A stretch of 15,871 bases of DNA from the NCBI GenBank assembly GCA_900552135.1, contig URYN01000017.1, positions 1-15,871 on the forward strand, in the 5' to 3' direction. Under the pieces are notes generated by a model. The model ran no database searches. It saw nothing but the letters and a program-made list of their open reading frames with translations, and was not told where the DNA came from. Every line of letters begins with the position of its first letter. Within the stretch, counting starts at the first letter, position 1. Source of the stretch: an uncultured Clostridium sp. Lineage in GTDB: Bacteria; Bacillota; Clostridia; TANB77; CAG-508. Positions 6,043 to 14,407 of the stretch are shown here, piece by piece. The translations under genes were made by a program, and so were the position numbers.

Positions 6043-6294
6043 TTATTTTTTTTCTGATTTTGGTAGTTCAAGATCATTTGCTATTATATTAGCTTTTCCA
6101 AGAACCATTATTAATCCAACGAATAGTAGAACTAGTCCTATTGTAACTAGCATTATAGATGTTACTATGCTGTTTCCGAATACACTGCTTTGTATTCCTG
6201 CAAATAACAATCCAACTCCAACTATTGCAAATAGAATCCAGAATACCCAAACAATTGTCTTAACTTCTTCTTTTTCTTCTGCTTTTTTGGCCAT
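6043..6294 (-). CDS. Small two-helix membrane protein
   Basis: This 83-residue protein has a charged N-terminus (MAKKAEEKEEVKT), two hydrophobic segments at about 14-33 (WVFWILFAIVGVGLLFAG) and 44-66 (VTSIMLVTIGLVLLFVGLIMV) and a polar, Lys-ending C-terminus. The two hydrophobic segments suggest an integral membrane hairpin. I do not recognise the family, and no enzyme motif or cysteine is present. AAGGAGG lies 8 nt before the ATG and a promoter with TTGACT and TATAAT lies at 6355-6327, so expression could be strong. It is followed after about 30 nt by the inverted repeat that precedes the PdaB-like gene, and no terminator is seen between them, so a shared transcript is likely. Confidence 0.75.
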   Translation of the reverse strand: MAKKAEEKEEVKTIVWVFWILFAIVGVGLLFAGIQSSVFGNSIVTSIMLVTIGLVLLFVGLIMVLGKANIIANDLELPKSEKK

Positions 6295-6326
6295 AATTAA
6301 TTCCTCCTTCGTTTTTTACTGGAATA

Positions 6327-6355
6327 ATTATATTTAATTGAAATATAAAAGTCAA
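6327..6355 (-). promoter_or_regulatory. Predicted sigma-A promoter of the 83-aa membrane protein operon
   Basis: Minus strand: TTGACT (6355-6350), 17-nt spacer, perfect TATAAT (6332-6327), about 30 nt before the ATG at 6294. Confidence 0.7.
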
Positions 6356-6462
6356 GACAAAATTTACATAATTAAAATTGTCATAAAAATTATTTTTTCT
6401 TTTCATTTTTCATACAATCTTTATTGTTATTTTTTATTCATAAGTAAATTCAATTTAAGCTT

Positions 6463-7623
6463 TTATCCCTTTTCTCCAACAATCTTTTTTATCATATTCT
6501 CATTTATTCCATTTTTTCTCATCCTTTGTTCTATAAGATTTCTCTCTTCTATCTTTGCCTTTTTCTTTTCTTTGTAAATTTGCATGTTTATTATATCAAC
6601 AAAGTTCAAATTCTTTTCCACCTCTTTCATTCTTTTTATTTTTATGTCTGCACTTCTCTTGCCACAACTTTCACATAACTTATAATAAAGGTATTCATTG
6701 ATTATCTTTGTATCTTTTTTTTCAGGTTTTATATAATCTATAACATTTACTATTTTCATAAGCTTTTCAAACTTCTTTGTTCTTTCAACTACTAATAGTT
6801 TCGGAAGTATTCCATTCATCTCAACCAGCTTTTCGTCTTTTATTTTGTTAGTTTCTAGTAATATATATTTTCCTAAACTCATCTTTTTTTCTGGTATTTC
6901 AAAGCATTTGAAGTTATTTCTGTCTTGCTCAATATTTCTTTTCGCATTCCAATCTTCTTTTCCTATATAAATTATGCACGGAATTATTAGTGGAATTTTA
7001 TTAAAGTTGTCTTTCTCTTTTAGCAGTCTTCTCACGTTTTGGTAATAACATTCTATAATGTTTAATGGCATATTATAATCAATTTTGTTTATAATCTGTA
7101 TCAAATAATATATATTTTCAGATTTTATATTTTGAAACAAAACACAAGCCTCTCCATCTAAATTTTTAAGGCTTGTGTAATTATTTTTTACTATTTTTAT
7201 TTCTTCATTTTTTAGTTGATTTTCATTTAAGATTTTTAAAACTTCATTTATTATGTTTGTTGCTTCTTTTTTATTTTCTATAACCGGTTGAAAAGCCATT
7301 GTATTAAACTTATTGATATTAGTCAAGCTATTAATCTTATTTAAATTATTAAAAGTATTACCTTCATTAAGTTTGTCTATTTTATCAACCTTATCCAATT
7401 TATTAATTTTATCAAGTTTATTGGATTTACTAAATTCGTATTCTTGTGATTTCTCACATAATTCAGAAATCTGGTAATCTGAATATTCCTGTTCACACAA
7501 AATATTCTTTTCTTTTTTCTTACATAACATTTCAGTAAAATTTCTGTACCAATCTTCCTGTTGCTCTTTTATTTCTTTTAAAGTTATTTCCTGTTTTTCT
7601 TGTTTATATAACTTTTTATTCAT
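6463..7623 (-). CDS. Rpn/PD-(D/E)XK nuclease-transposase family-like protein, apparently catalytically degenerate
   Basis: The protein has 386 residues and no signal peptide. Residues 65-108 are low-complexity Asn/Lys/Leu/Asp, with repeated KLDKIDK-type units. A core at about 140-280 resembles the Rpn (recombination-promoting nuclease / putative transposase) group. IYYLIQIINKIDYNMPLNII (171-190) aligns with the family pattern yyLIEhQSxvDYxMPxRll, and IPLIIPCIIYIGKEDWNAKR (210-229) with lPxvvPIvlYnGxxxW. In the first block the catalytic Glu and Gln are replaced by Gln176 and Ile177, so the nuclease is probably inactive. The C-terminus (355-382) is charged and ends with a KNGINENMIKKI segment like the short helical tails of this family. 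Cys317 and Cys320 form a lone CxxC. AGAGGTG lies about 12 nt before the ATG. The assignment rests on pattern memory, not a search. Confidence 0.55.
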   Translation of the reverse strand: MNKKLYKQEKQEITLKEIKEQQEDWYRNFTEMLCKKKEKNILCEQEYSDYQISELCEKSQEYEFSKSNKLDKINKLDKVDKIDKLNEGNTFNNLNKINSLTNINKFNTMAFQPVIENKKEATNIINEVLKILNENQLKNEEIKIVKNNYTSLKNLDGEACVLFQNIKSENIYYLIQIINKIDYNMPLNIIECYYQNVRRLLKEKDNFNKIPLIIPCIIYIGKEDWNAKRNIEQDRNNFKCFEIPEKKMSLGKYILLETNKIKDEKLVEMNGILPKLLVVERTKKFEKLMKIVNVIDYIKPEKKDTKIINEYLYYKLCESCGKRSADIKIKRMKEVEKNLNFVDIINMQIYKEKKKAKIEERNLIEQRMRKNGINENMIKKIVGEKG

Positions 7624-7791
7624 TTACAATATTCACACCTCTCTATTTTATTTTGGTGCAGTTATTGGTACATCTTTATTTTTTCGTTTTATTGTTATTT
7701 TTACAATTTTATTTTGAATTTTTTACTTATTTTTTCCGGTTATTCTTGAGTTTATTCTCCTTTTATAGTAAATTCAAATTTCTAAAAACAT

Positions 7792-8538
7792 TTATATTTC
7801 TCTACATTTTATTATTAATCTTTGTGTTCCGAAATTCTTACATGTTATTAAAGTTATTTCTCTTTTTCCATCAGTCAATTGACTCGTGCAACTTACATCA
7901 TCTGGATTTACTGTATATTTTGCATAAGCTTCATATTGCACTGTTTTTCCGTTGCTTGTGCTCTTAAGTTCTGCAATATCTCCAATTTCCATTTGAGATA
8001 ACTTTCCAAATAGTTTTCCATTTGCGTAGTTGTGTCCAACTATGCAATAGTTTCCTACATTATTTGGACCATTTCCCCAATACTTGTTTAACGAAATTTT
8101 TAATAATTCATCAGAAGTTTTTGATAATACTGGATAGCTAATGTCTAGTTTTGGTATTGTTAAAAATGCTTCTGCTGTATAATCTTCTCCGTCCTTTGCT
8201 ACATACTCTGTCACGCTTGTTTCTTGAGGTAAATCTTCTACAATATCATTTTGTGCATTCTCAGATTGTCTTTCGTCTAACGCAACAATCATAACATCAT
8301 TTATAAATTTTGCCGTTGTCGTGTCATTTTCTTTCTCTTTATTCGCATTACTATAATCAGCTGCAATCTGATGAGATACCTCTTCACTTTTATTTCTGTC
8401 GCTTTCAGCATATATGTAATAAGAGCATAATATGCATATTAAAAAAACAGATAAAAAGAATCTAACTTTATACATTCTTTTTTTCTTTTTAATTTCTGGT
8501 GTAATATATAACTTTTCTGTAACAAGAATTTGATTCAT
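7792..8538 (-). CDS. Sortase (class D-like)
   Basis: Sortases cleave an LPxTG-like signal and join surface proteins to peptidoglycan or pilin subunits, outside the membrane. The protein has 248 residues: a basic cytoplasmic N-terminus, one membrane segment (about 26-43, RFFLSVFLICILCSYYIY), a polar linker (45-120) and the sortase beta-barrel (about 122-248). The catalytic triad is visible: H169 in CIVGHNY, C233 in TLITC (229-233) and R240 in GTQRLIIKC. The sequence around TIPKLDISYPVL and the short length fit class D or a similar single-gene type better than housekeeping class A, but class assignment is tentative. AAAGGAG lies about 6 nt before the ATG and a promoter at 8590-8562. No LPxTG-type substrate is encoded in this window. 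Confidence 0.88.
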   Translation of the reverse strand: MNQILVTEKLYITPEIKKKKRMYKVRFFLSVFLICILCSYYIYAESDRNKSEEVSHQIAADYSNANKEKENDTTTAKFINDVMIVALDERQSENAQNDIVEDLPQETSVTEYVAKDGEDYTAEAFLTIPKLDISYPVLSKTSDELLKISLNKYWGNGPNNVGNYCIVGHNYANGKLFGKLSQMEIGDIAELKSTSNGKTVQYEAYAKYTVNPDDVSCTSQLTDGKREITLITCKNFGTQRLIIKCREI

Positions 8539-8561
8539 TTTATGCTCCTTTCCTATCTAAT

Positions 8562-8590
8562 ATTTTACAATACACTTGAATAAAAATCAA
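8562..8590 (-). promoter_or_regulatory. Predicted sigma-A promoter of the sortase gene
   Basis: Minus strand: TTGATT (8590-8585), 17-nt spacer, TAAAAT (8567-8562), about 24 nt before the ATG. The -35 element abuts the hairpin at 8623-8589. Confidence 0.55.
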
Positions 8591-8623
8591 GCAGAATGAT
8601 TTATTTACATAAAAATTCTACTT
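8580..8623 (-). terminator. Probable terminator of the 139-aa gene
   Basis: Minus strand: AAGTAGAAT (8623-8615) pairs with ATTCTGCTT (8597-8589), 9 bp with one T-G wobble and a 17-nt loop, followed by GATTTTTATT. The large loop and mixed tail make it moderate. The tail overlaps the sortase promoter. Confidence 0.45.
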
Positions 8624-8753
8624 GAAAATCACATTTATTTTAACTATATTGTATTTGCTGTTTCATTGTTCAAAATTCAGATGTATCTTTATTAACTATT
8701 TTTGTACATCTATATTAAACATTGAAATTCAAACTCAAAAGTTAATGCCTATT

Positions 8754-9173
8754 TTATTTCAATATTTTTTCTTTTACTTTATTTATTAATTCTTCATTCC
8801 TGATTGGAACGTATTTTTCGTCCGCTCTGATTTCATCTATACATTCTGCTATTACAGTTCTTATTATGCTGTACACTCTACACTCAAGCATAAGCTGTTC
8901 TTTCTTTTTCTTGAATGAACGATGTTTGAATAGCTTAGTAAAAATTCCGCTATTATTTTCATATTCATATCTTTCTAATTCTTCTCTGGTTATGTCTTTT
9001 AGCCTACGACCTTTTTTGCAGAATTTTCTTCCACTTACAATGCTTTTTAGCTCTTTTAAATCTTCCTCTGGTAGACTTTTTAATGTTTTTTCTATACTCT
9101 CTTTTTCCATTTTAGAATTATTTACAGTTTTGTTTTCTTTTTTTACTTCTGCTTGCTCTTTCGTTTCTTTCAT
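8754..9173 (-). CDS. Hypothetical charged protein, 139 residues
   Basis: I do not recognise this gene. It has 139 residues with no membrane segment or signal peptide. The first 35 residues are rich in Lys, Glu and Asn and probably disordered. EEDLKELKSIVSG (36-48) is followed by a strongly basic patch, KFCKKGRRLKDITREELERY (50-69), and then KLFKHRSFKKKKEQLMLE (80-97). A helical C-terminus (98-139) includes CRVYSIIRTVIAECIDEIRA. The basic patches suggest binding to nucleic acid or anionic polymer, which is inference. The start is supported by AAGGTGTGAAGG within 15 nt upstream; an AGGTGTGAA string also precedes the Rpn-like gene. It lies between the mgtA-like gene and the sortase gene as a separate unit. 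Confidence 0.6.
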   Translation of the reverse strand: MKETKEQAEVKKENKTVNNSKMEKESIEKTLKSLPEEDLKELKSIVSGRKFCKKGRRLKDITREELERYEYENNSGIFTKLFKHRSFKKKKEQLMLECRVYSIIRTVIAECIDEIRADEKYVPIRNEELINKVKEKILK

Positions 9174-9234
9174 TTTCCTTCACACCTTTTCTTTGGAAAT
9201 TTTTCGTTTATTTTTAATCATTGTATACTATTTT

Positions 9235-9264
9235 ATTATAAAAAGCAATAATTTTATGCTTCAA
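9235..9264 (-). promoter_or_regulatory. Possible promoter of the 139-aa gene
   Basis: Minus strand: TTGAAG (9264-9259), 18-nt spacer, TATAAT (9240-9235). The -35 match is modest and the region is AT-rich, so this is tentative. Confidence 0.35.
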
Positions 9265-9312
9265 AAATTTATTATATTATTGGGATAATTTTCTGAAACT
9301 TTTTGCCAGTAA

Positions 9313-11958
9313 TTATAGCCACTCTCCATGTTTCTTAATATATTTTTTCTTTATTACCTCTACTAATATTGTATATAATATTAAAAGAATCAATACGAAT
9401 GCATAATATTTAAGTGGTAGAATTTCAAAGTGAAAGCTTTCTACATCATGTAATAGTATTGGTGTAATGATTGTTCCTATTATTGTTACTGCTGTTCCGA
9501 GCATCAGCCACTTGTTTGCTTTTGATTCTATGAATGGCTTTTTAGCAGTTCTTACATAGTAAATTATCATTGTTTCTGATATTAAACATTCTACAAACCA
9601 GGCTGTTTGGAAGAAGGTTTCTTTTGATGCATTATATCCAAACAAGAACCAGAATCCTGCAAATGCAAGTACATCTATTACTGAACTGGTTATTCCCATT
9701 ACATTCATAAAGCTACTTATTCCAGCAGTGCTCCACTTCTTTGGTTTCTCCAAGAATTCCTTGTCCACATTATCATAAGGAATCGCAATTTGAGATATGT
9801 CGTACAAGAAATCTTGTAATAACATTTGAATTGGTAACAATGGTAAAAATGGTAAGAATATACTTGCAATTACTATACTAAATACATCGCCGAAATCCGA
9901 ACTTAGTGCCATTTTCATATATTTTATAATATTGCCATATACTTTTCTTCCCTCTATTACTCCATTGTATATTACGTCTAGATTTTTTTCTAATAATATG
10001 ATGTCTGCTGCTTCTTTTGCAATGTCTGTTGCACTGCTTACACAAATTCCAACATCAGCTACATGTAATGATGGTGAATCGTTTACTCCGTCTCCCATAT
10101 ATCCAACTACATGTCCATTTTCTTTTAGAAGTTTTACTACTTTTTCTTTTTGAAGTGGATTCATTCTAGCAAATACTGAAACTTCTTCTACCTTTACTTT
10201 TAGCTCATCATTGCTTAATTTATCTATATCAGTTCCGCACAGTATTTCTTTGTTGTCTATTCCAACTAAGTTACAGATGTTTGAGGTTGCATAAGGATTG
10301 TCTCCAGTCAATATTTTTGTAGTAATTCCTATCTTTTTTAATCTTGTTAATGTTGCTTTTACATCTTTCTTTGGTGGATCTAAGAATGCAACAAATCCTA
10401 TAAAGGTCATATCTTTCTCGTCTTCAACACTGAACACATTTACACCCCTGTACTCTCTTTTAGAAGCCAAGCTAATTACCTGCATTCCCTGAGACGCAAA
10501 CTCTTTTGCTTTTTCTTCAACTATATTTATCATTTCATCTGTAATTTCTACTATTTTTCCATCATACTTAACCTTTGTGCAGGTTTTTAATACCTCTTCC
10601 AATGCACCTTTTGTAAACATTCTGTAGCCATTATTTTTGTTGTTTTTTACAACCACACTCATTCTTTTTCTTGTGTAGTCAAATGGAATTTCATCTATTT
10701 TCTGATAATCACTTATTATCTTATTTGTTCCAACTTTATTTCCATAGCTGATAATTGCCCTATCTACCAAGTTCTTCATTCCTGTTCCAAAATAACTATT
10801 TAGATATGCATATTCCAAAATAGAATTATCTTCTTTTCCATTTACATCTATATATTTTTGCAACACAATTTTATCTTCTGTTAGGGTTCCCGTCTTGTCT
10901 GTGCATAGAATATCTATAGCACCTAAATTTTGAATTGAATTTATATTTTTTACAAGAGTTTTCTTTTTTGCAAGTACCTTTGTACCTCTTGTTAAGTTTA
11001 CATTCACAATCATTGGTAGCATGCTTGGTGTAATTCCAACCGCAACAGAAAGAGCAAATAAAATTGCTTCGAGCCAGTCTTTTCTGATAAATCCATATAT
11101 TACAAAAACAGCAACAGATACAACAATCATATACTTTATAAGCATTTTTGTAATATTGTTCATTCCTTTTTCAAAGTTTGTAGGCTCTTTTTTAGTATCT
11201 ACCTCTTTGCTCATTTTTCCAAGATATGTTGAGAACCCTGTATCAATTACAACTCCAGTACCACTTCCACTTACGACACTAGAACCCATCAAGCATATAT
11301 TTTGCATCGAGAAGATTTCTTTTGTGTTATTTGCCTTTGCGTCAACATTAGCTCTTTTTTCTACAGGAACACTCTCTCCTGTAAAAACAGATTGATTTAT
11401 AAATAAATCTTTGCTCTCCAACATATATAAATCTGCTGGTATCATCACGCCTGCGTTCAAGTGAACAATATCTCCAATAACAACATTCTCTACTCTAACT
11501 TCTTTTTCTTTTCCATCACGTACTACATGAGTTGTTGTATATAACTTCGACTTTAATTCCTGATTAAATTTATATACACTATAATCTTGGAAGTATCTTA
11601 TTAGGGCACTAATTACTGCAATTCCAAGAATTATATATGTGCTAATTGCATCACTTAGAATATAATTTATAACCGCAAGTATAAGCAAAATTATTATAAA
11701 TTTGTCCTTAAAACTATTAAACAGAAAATAAAATCTGCTCTTTTTTTCATTTTTTACAACTATATTAGGTCCATTTTCAATAAGCAATTCTTCAGCCTGC
11801 TTTCTGTTAAGACCTTTTTCATTGCTGTTTGTGTATTTTAATATTTCTTCATTATTCTTCTTAGACATTTCTGCATATTTATTCAATAGCTCATTATCTT
11901 GAAGTTTTAGTTTCTTGTTATTCTTTTTTATATCAAATAACTGAATCATATTTATCAC
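9313..11958 (-). CDS. mgtA: P3B-type ATPase, MgtA/MgtB-like cation transporter
   Basis: An 881-residue P-type ATPase with the MgtA layout, expected to import Mg2+ across the cytoplasmic membrane using ATP. It has a cytoplasmic N-terminus, about ten membrane helices, an actuator TGES (193-196), phosphorylation DKTGT (354-358), KGAL (450-453), TGDN (551-554) and GDGVNDSP (622-629). The family-specific block DFLYDISQIAIPYDN (716-730) and C-terminal end YIKKHGEW are present. In helix 4 the usual TPEMLPM is TPSMLPM (310-316), with Ser312 replacing Glu. Helices 5 and 6 carry Asp688, Asp691 and Asp716 where E. coli MgtA, as I remember it, has Asn. The start is a GTG at 11958 behind AGGAAAC; the ATG at 11949 behind GGGTGAT is an equally good start. 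It follows the Zn/Cd ATPase after 66 nt with no promoter, terminator or Mg-sensing leader visible, so it is probably in the arsR operon. Confidence 0.9.
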   Translation of the reverse strand: MINMIQLFDIKKNNKKLKLQDNELLNKYAEMSKKNNEEILKYTNSNEKGLNRKQAEELLIENGPNIVVKNEKKSRFYFLFNSFKDKFIIILLILAVINYILSDAISTYIILGIAVISALIRYFQDYSVYKFNQELKSKLYTTTHVVRDGKEKEVRVENVVIGDIVHLNAGVMIPADLYMLESKDLFINQSVFTGESVPVEKRANVDAKANNTKEIFSMQNICLMGSSVVSGSGTGVVIDTGFSTYLGKMSKEVDTKKEPTNFEKGMNNITKMLIKYMIVVSVAVFVIYGFIRKDWLEAILFALSVAVGITPSMLPMIVNVNLTRGTKVLAKKKTLVKNINSIQNLGAIDILCTDKTGTLTEDKIVLQKYIDVNGKEDNSILEYAYLNSYFGTGMKNLVDRAIISYGNKVGTNKIISDYQKIDEIPFDYTRKRMSVVVKNNKNNGYRMFTKGALEEVLKTCTKVKYDGKIVEITDEMINIVEEKAKEFASQGMQVISLASKREYRGVNVFSVEDEKDMTFIGFVAFLDPPKKDVKATLTRLKKIGITTKILTGDNPYATSNICNLVGIDNKEILCGTDIDKLSNDELKVKVEEVSVFARMNPLQKEKVVKLLKENGHVVGYMGDGVNDSPSLHVADVGICVSSATDIAKEAADIILLEKNLDVIYNGVIEGRKVYGNIIKYMKMALSSDFGDVFSIVIASIFLPFLPLLPIQMLLQDFLYDISQIAIPYDNVDKEFLEKPKKWSTAGISSFMNVMGITSSVIDVLAFAGFWFLFGYNASKETFFQTAWFVECLISETMIIYYVRTAKKPFIESKANKWLMLGTAVTIIGTIITPILLHDVESFHFEILPLKYYAFVLILLILYTILVEVIKKKYIKKHGEWL

Positions 11959-12024
11959 CCGTTTCCTAATTTATGCCTTTGTAAAAAAATAATTTTCCAA
12001 AAGAATAATATCACAATACACATC

Positions 12025-14235
12025 TTATTTCAATATTCTAATTGCATTTAGTACTGTTATTAGTGTTACTCCAACATCAGCAAATACTGCTTCCCACATA
12101 TTTGCAACTCCTAAGGCACTTAAAATTAATATTAGAATTTTTACTCCAATTGAGAAAATTAGGTTTTCTTTTATTATTTTGCTTGTTTTCTTAGAAATGT
12201 CTATTGCATCATTTATCTTTTCAATTGAGTCAGTCATTATAACCACATCAGAAGCCTCTATACTAGATTCAGATCCAGCTCCACCCATAGATATTCCAAT
12301 GTCTGCTCTTGCAAGTACTGGTGAATCGTTTATTCCATCTCCAACATAAGCAACTTTTCCAGATGTTTGTTTAAACTTCTTTAATTCTTTTTCAAGTTCT
12401 TCATACTTATCGTTTGGAAGCATGTTAGATTTTACTTCTTTTATTTTCAATTCTTGAGCTATTCTAAAGGCAACTTCTTTGCAATCACCAGTGAACATTT
12501 TAGTTATAATTTCTCTGTCGTTTAATTTTTGTATGGCTTCTTTTGCATCTTCTTTAGTCTCGTCTTTTAAAGTAATTGCTCCAACTAACTTTTCATTAAA
12601 CTTAACATATATTTTTGTAGCGTCTGCTTCTTCATTTTCTTTTCCAACAAGTAAGCTGTTTCCAAGTAAAACTGTATTTCCGTCAATGTTATATTTTATT
12701 CCTTTTCCTGCAACCTCTTCAAAATTTTCAACATTTTCTTTGTTCTCTTTTATAAATTGTTCCAAAACTTTGTTGCTTTCTTTTATTTGATTTGCAAACT
12801 CTCTTACTTGATTGCTGTCATCTATTAAAGCTTCTTCCATTGTCTCATCTTCAGAATGTTTTGCACTTTTTACAATTGATTTTGCAATAGGATGATTTGA
12901 ATAACTTTCGCCAAGTACGGCATATTGAAGAATGGCTTTTTGATTAAATTCCGAATCATAACTTTCTATTTTATCTATTATAAATTCACCTTTTGTGAGT
13001 GTTCCTGTTTTATCAAATACAATTTCTTTTATGTCTTTCAATCCATCTAAATAGTCGCTTCCCTTTATAAGAATTCCTTCTTTAGATGATCTTCCAATTC
13101 CAGAGAAATAACATAGAGGAATTGATATTGCTATTGCACAAGGGCAAGAGATTACTAAGAATATTAGAGCTCTATAAATTGAACCATTTTCTGTTGTGTA
13201 TGGAACATTTGAAACCAGTGGCAAAAATGCTCCTAGTAAAAATGCAATTCCAAGCACGATTGGTGTATATATTTTAGCTGCCTTATTTACAAAAGTTTCT
13301 GTTTTTGCTTTCTTGTCTGTTGCATTCTCAACTAATTCTAGTATTCTACTAACAGTACTATTCTCATATTTCTTGGTTACCCTTATTTCAAGAAGACCAT
13401 CTAAAACAATGCTTCCAGACAAAACATTAGCTCCAATTTGAACACTTTGTGGCTTTGCTTCTCCTGTTAAAGACGCAGTATTTAAATTAGCCTCTCCCTT
13501 TACAACAATACCATCTAATGGTACTTTTTCTCCTTGTTTTACGATAACAATTTGATTTACTTTTACATCTTGAGGTCTAACAACTTTTATTTCATCTTGT
13601 AATTTCAAATTTGCATAAGCAGGTTTTATATCCATAAGACTTGAAATAGATTTTCTAGTTTTGTTTATTGCTTTTTCCTCAAGTATTTTTCCTATTTCAT
13701 ATAAGATAATTACCATTAATCCTTCTGAATGTTTACCAATTAAATATGCTCCAATACATGAAATTGTTATTAATAAATTCTCGTTTATTGTTTTACTTTT
13801 AAACAATAAATATACTGCATTTTTTGCTGTTCTATATAAAAGAATCACATAACCTGCAAGCACAAATATTGTTGATACCGGTTCTGGAAGCTTAGCATAT
13901 AAGCCTATAATGGCAATCAAAGCTCCTACTAAAAGTCTAATGGTATGCATCATAAACTTTTTCTTGTTTTCTTTTTTTGCTTGCTCATTTTTCTGGTCTT
14001 TTCCATCAAGTTCAATAGTTTCTTCCTCATCTATAAACTCAACTTCTGGTTCAAGACTTTTTACAACTTTTTTAATTTCTTCTCTTGAAACCTTTTCCGT
14101 TTCATATACTATTTTTTGTTTTGCAAAACTAACAGATACATTTTCAAGCTCTGGATTTTTGCTTAACTCTTCTTGGATTTTGTTTGCACAATCAGCACAA
14201 TCTAATCCACTAATTTTACATTCATATCTTTTCAT
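12025..14235 (-). CDS. zntA: P1B-2-type Zn/Cd/Pb-exporting ATPase
   Basis: A 736-residue heavy-metal ATPase of the ZntA/CadA group, which pumps Zn2+, Cd2+ or Pb2+ out of the cytoplasm. One N-terminal HMA domain (1-70) has GLDCADC with Cys13 and Cys16. An acidic/Lys linker (70-93) follows, then membrane helices, TGEA (257-260), the CPC metal motif (364-366) followed by SIPL, DKTGT (408-412), the His-Pro pair of the nucleotide domain (448-449), TGDC (582-585) and GDGINDSP (632-639). Lys699 and Asp720 have the same 21-residue spacing as the Lys693/Asp714 pair of ZntA, which supports divalent specificity over copper. A helical Glu/Lys/Asn-rich stretch (about 460-505) makes the nucleotide domain longer than in typical CadA. 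AAAGGA lies 8-9 nt before the ATG. It is second in the arsR operon. Confidence 0.94.
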   Translation of the reverse strand: MKRYECKISGLDCADCANKIQEELSKNPELENVSVSFAKQKIVYETEKVSREEIKKVVKSLEPEVEFIDEEETIELDGKDQKNEQAKKENKKKFMMHTIRLLVGALIAIIGLYAKLPEPVSTIFVLAGYVILLYRTAKNAVYLLFKSKTINENLLITISCIGAYLIGKHSEGLMVIILYEIGKILEEKAINKTRKSISSLMDIKPAYANLKLQDEIKVVRPQDVKVNQIVIVKQGEKVPLDGIVVKGEANLNTASLTGEAKPQSVQIGANVLSGSIVLDGLLEIRVTKKYENSTVSRILELVENATDKKAKTETFVNKAAKIYTPIVLGIAFLLGAFLPLVSNVPYTTENGSIYRALIFLVISCPCAIAISIPLCYFSGIGRSSKEGILIKGSDYLDGLKDIKEIVFDKTGTLTKGEFIIDKIESYDSEFNQKAILQYAVLGESYSNHPIAKSIVKSAKHSEDETMEEALIDDSNQVREFANQIKESNKVLEQFIKENKENVENFEEVAGKGIKYNIDGNTVLLGNSLLVGKENEEADATKIYVKFNEKLVGAITLKDETKEDAKEAIQKLNDREIITKMFTGDCKEVAFRIAQELKIKEVKSNMLPNDKYEELEKELKKFKQTSGKVAYVGDGINDSPVLARADIGISMGGAGSESSIEASDVVIMTDSIEKINDAIDISKKTSKIIKENLIFSIGVKILILILSALGVANMWEAVFADVGVTLITVLNAIRILK

Positions 14236-14301
14236 AAAAAATTCCTTTCTTTTGGAGTATTTTTTGTTTTACTTATTAAAGTTATTGTCCTTATTTGTAT
14301 T

Positions 14302-14397
14302 TTTTACTATCTCGTTATTTTGTTGTTTTATTATATTGTAATTTTGTTATTGCATTATTTTGTTACTTGGTTGTTTTATTGCCCTGTAATTTCGTCA
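14302..14397. repeat. 48-nt imperfect tandem duplication in the arsR-ATPase spacer
   Basis: Units 14302-14349 and 14350-14397 align without gaps at 35 of 48 positions, with an identical 11-base core GTTGTTTTATT (14322-14332 and 14370-14380). Many differences are T/C. The spacer (14236-14407) lies within the operon and no terminator is seen in it. Confidence 0.7.
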
Positions 14398-14407
14398 TTA
14401 CTAGCTA

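Noticed and set aside
7653..7770. Short open leftward frame ending near 7653 (reads like KITIKRKNKDVPITAPK) after an AAAGGAG
   Set aside because: No ATG, GTG or TTG start fits the ribosome site and an upstream in-frame TAA limits it to about 25 codons; perhaps a remnant, but not supportable.
8866..9288. Rightward 140-codon frame opposite the 139-aa gene
   Set aside because: Its Phe/Leu/Ser-rich product is the mirror of a Lys/Glu-rich protein, it has no ribosome site, and the leftward frame has one.
11959..12024. Mg-sensing riboswitch (M-box) before the MgtA-like gene
   Set aside because: The gap is only 66 nt, far too short for an M-box, and lacks strong pairing.
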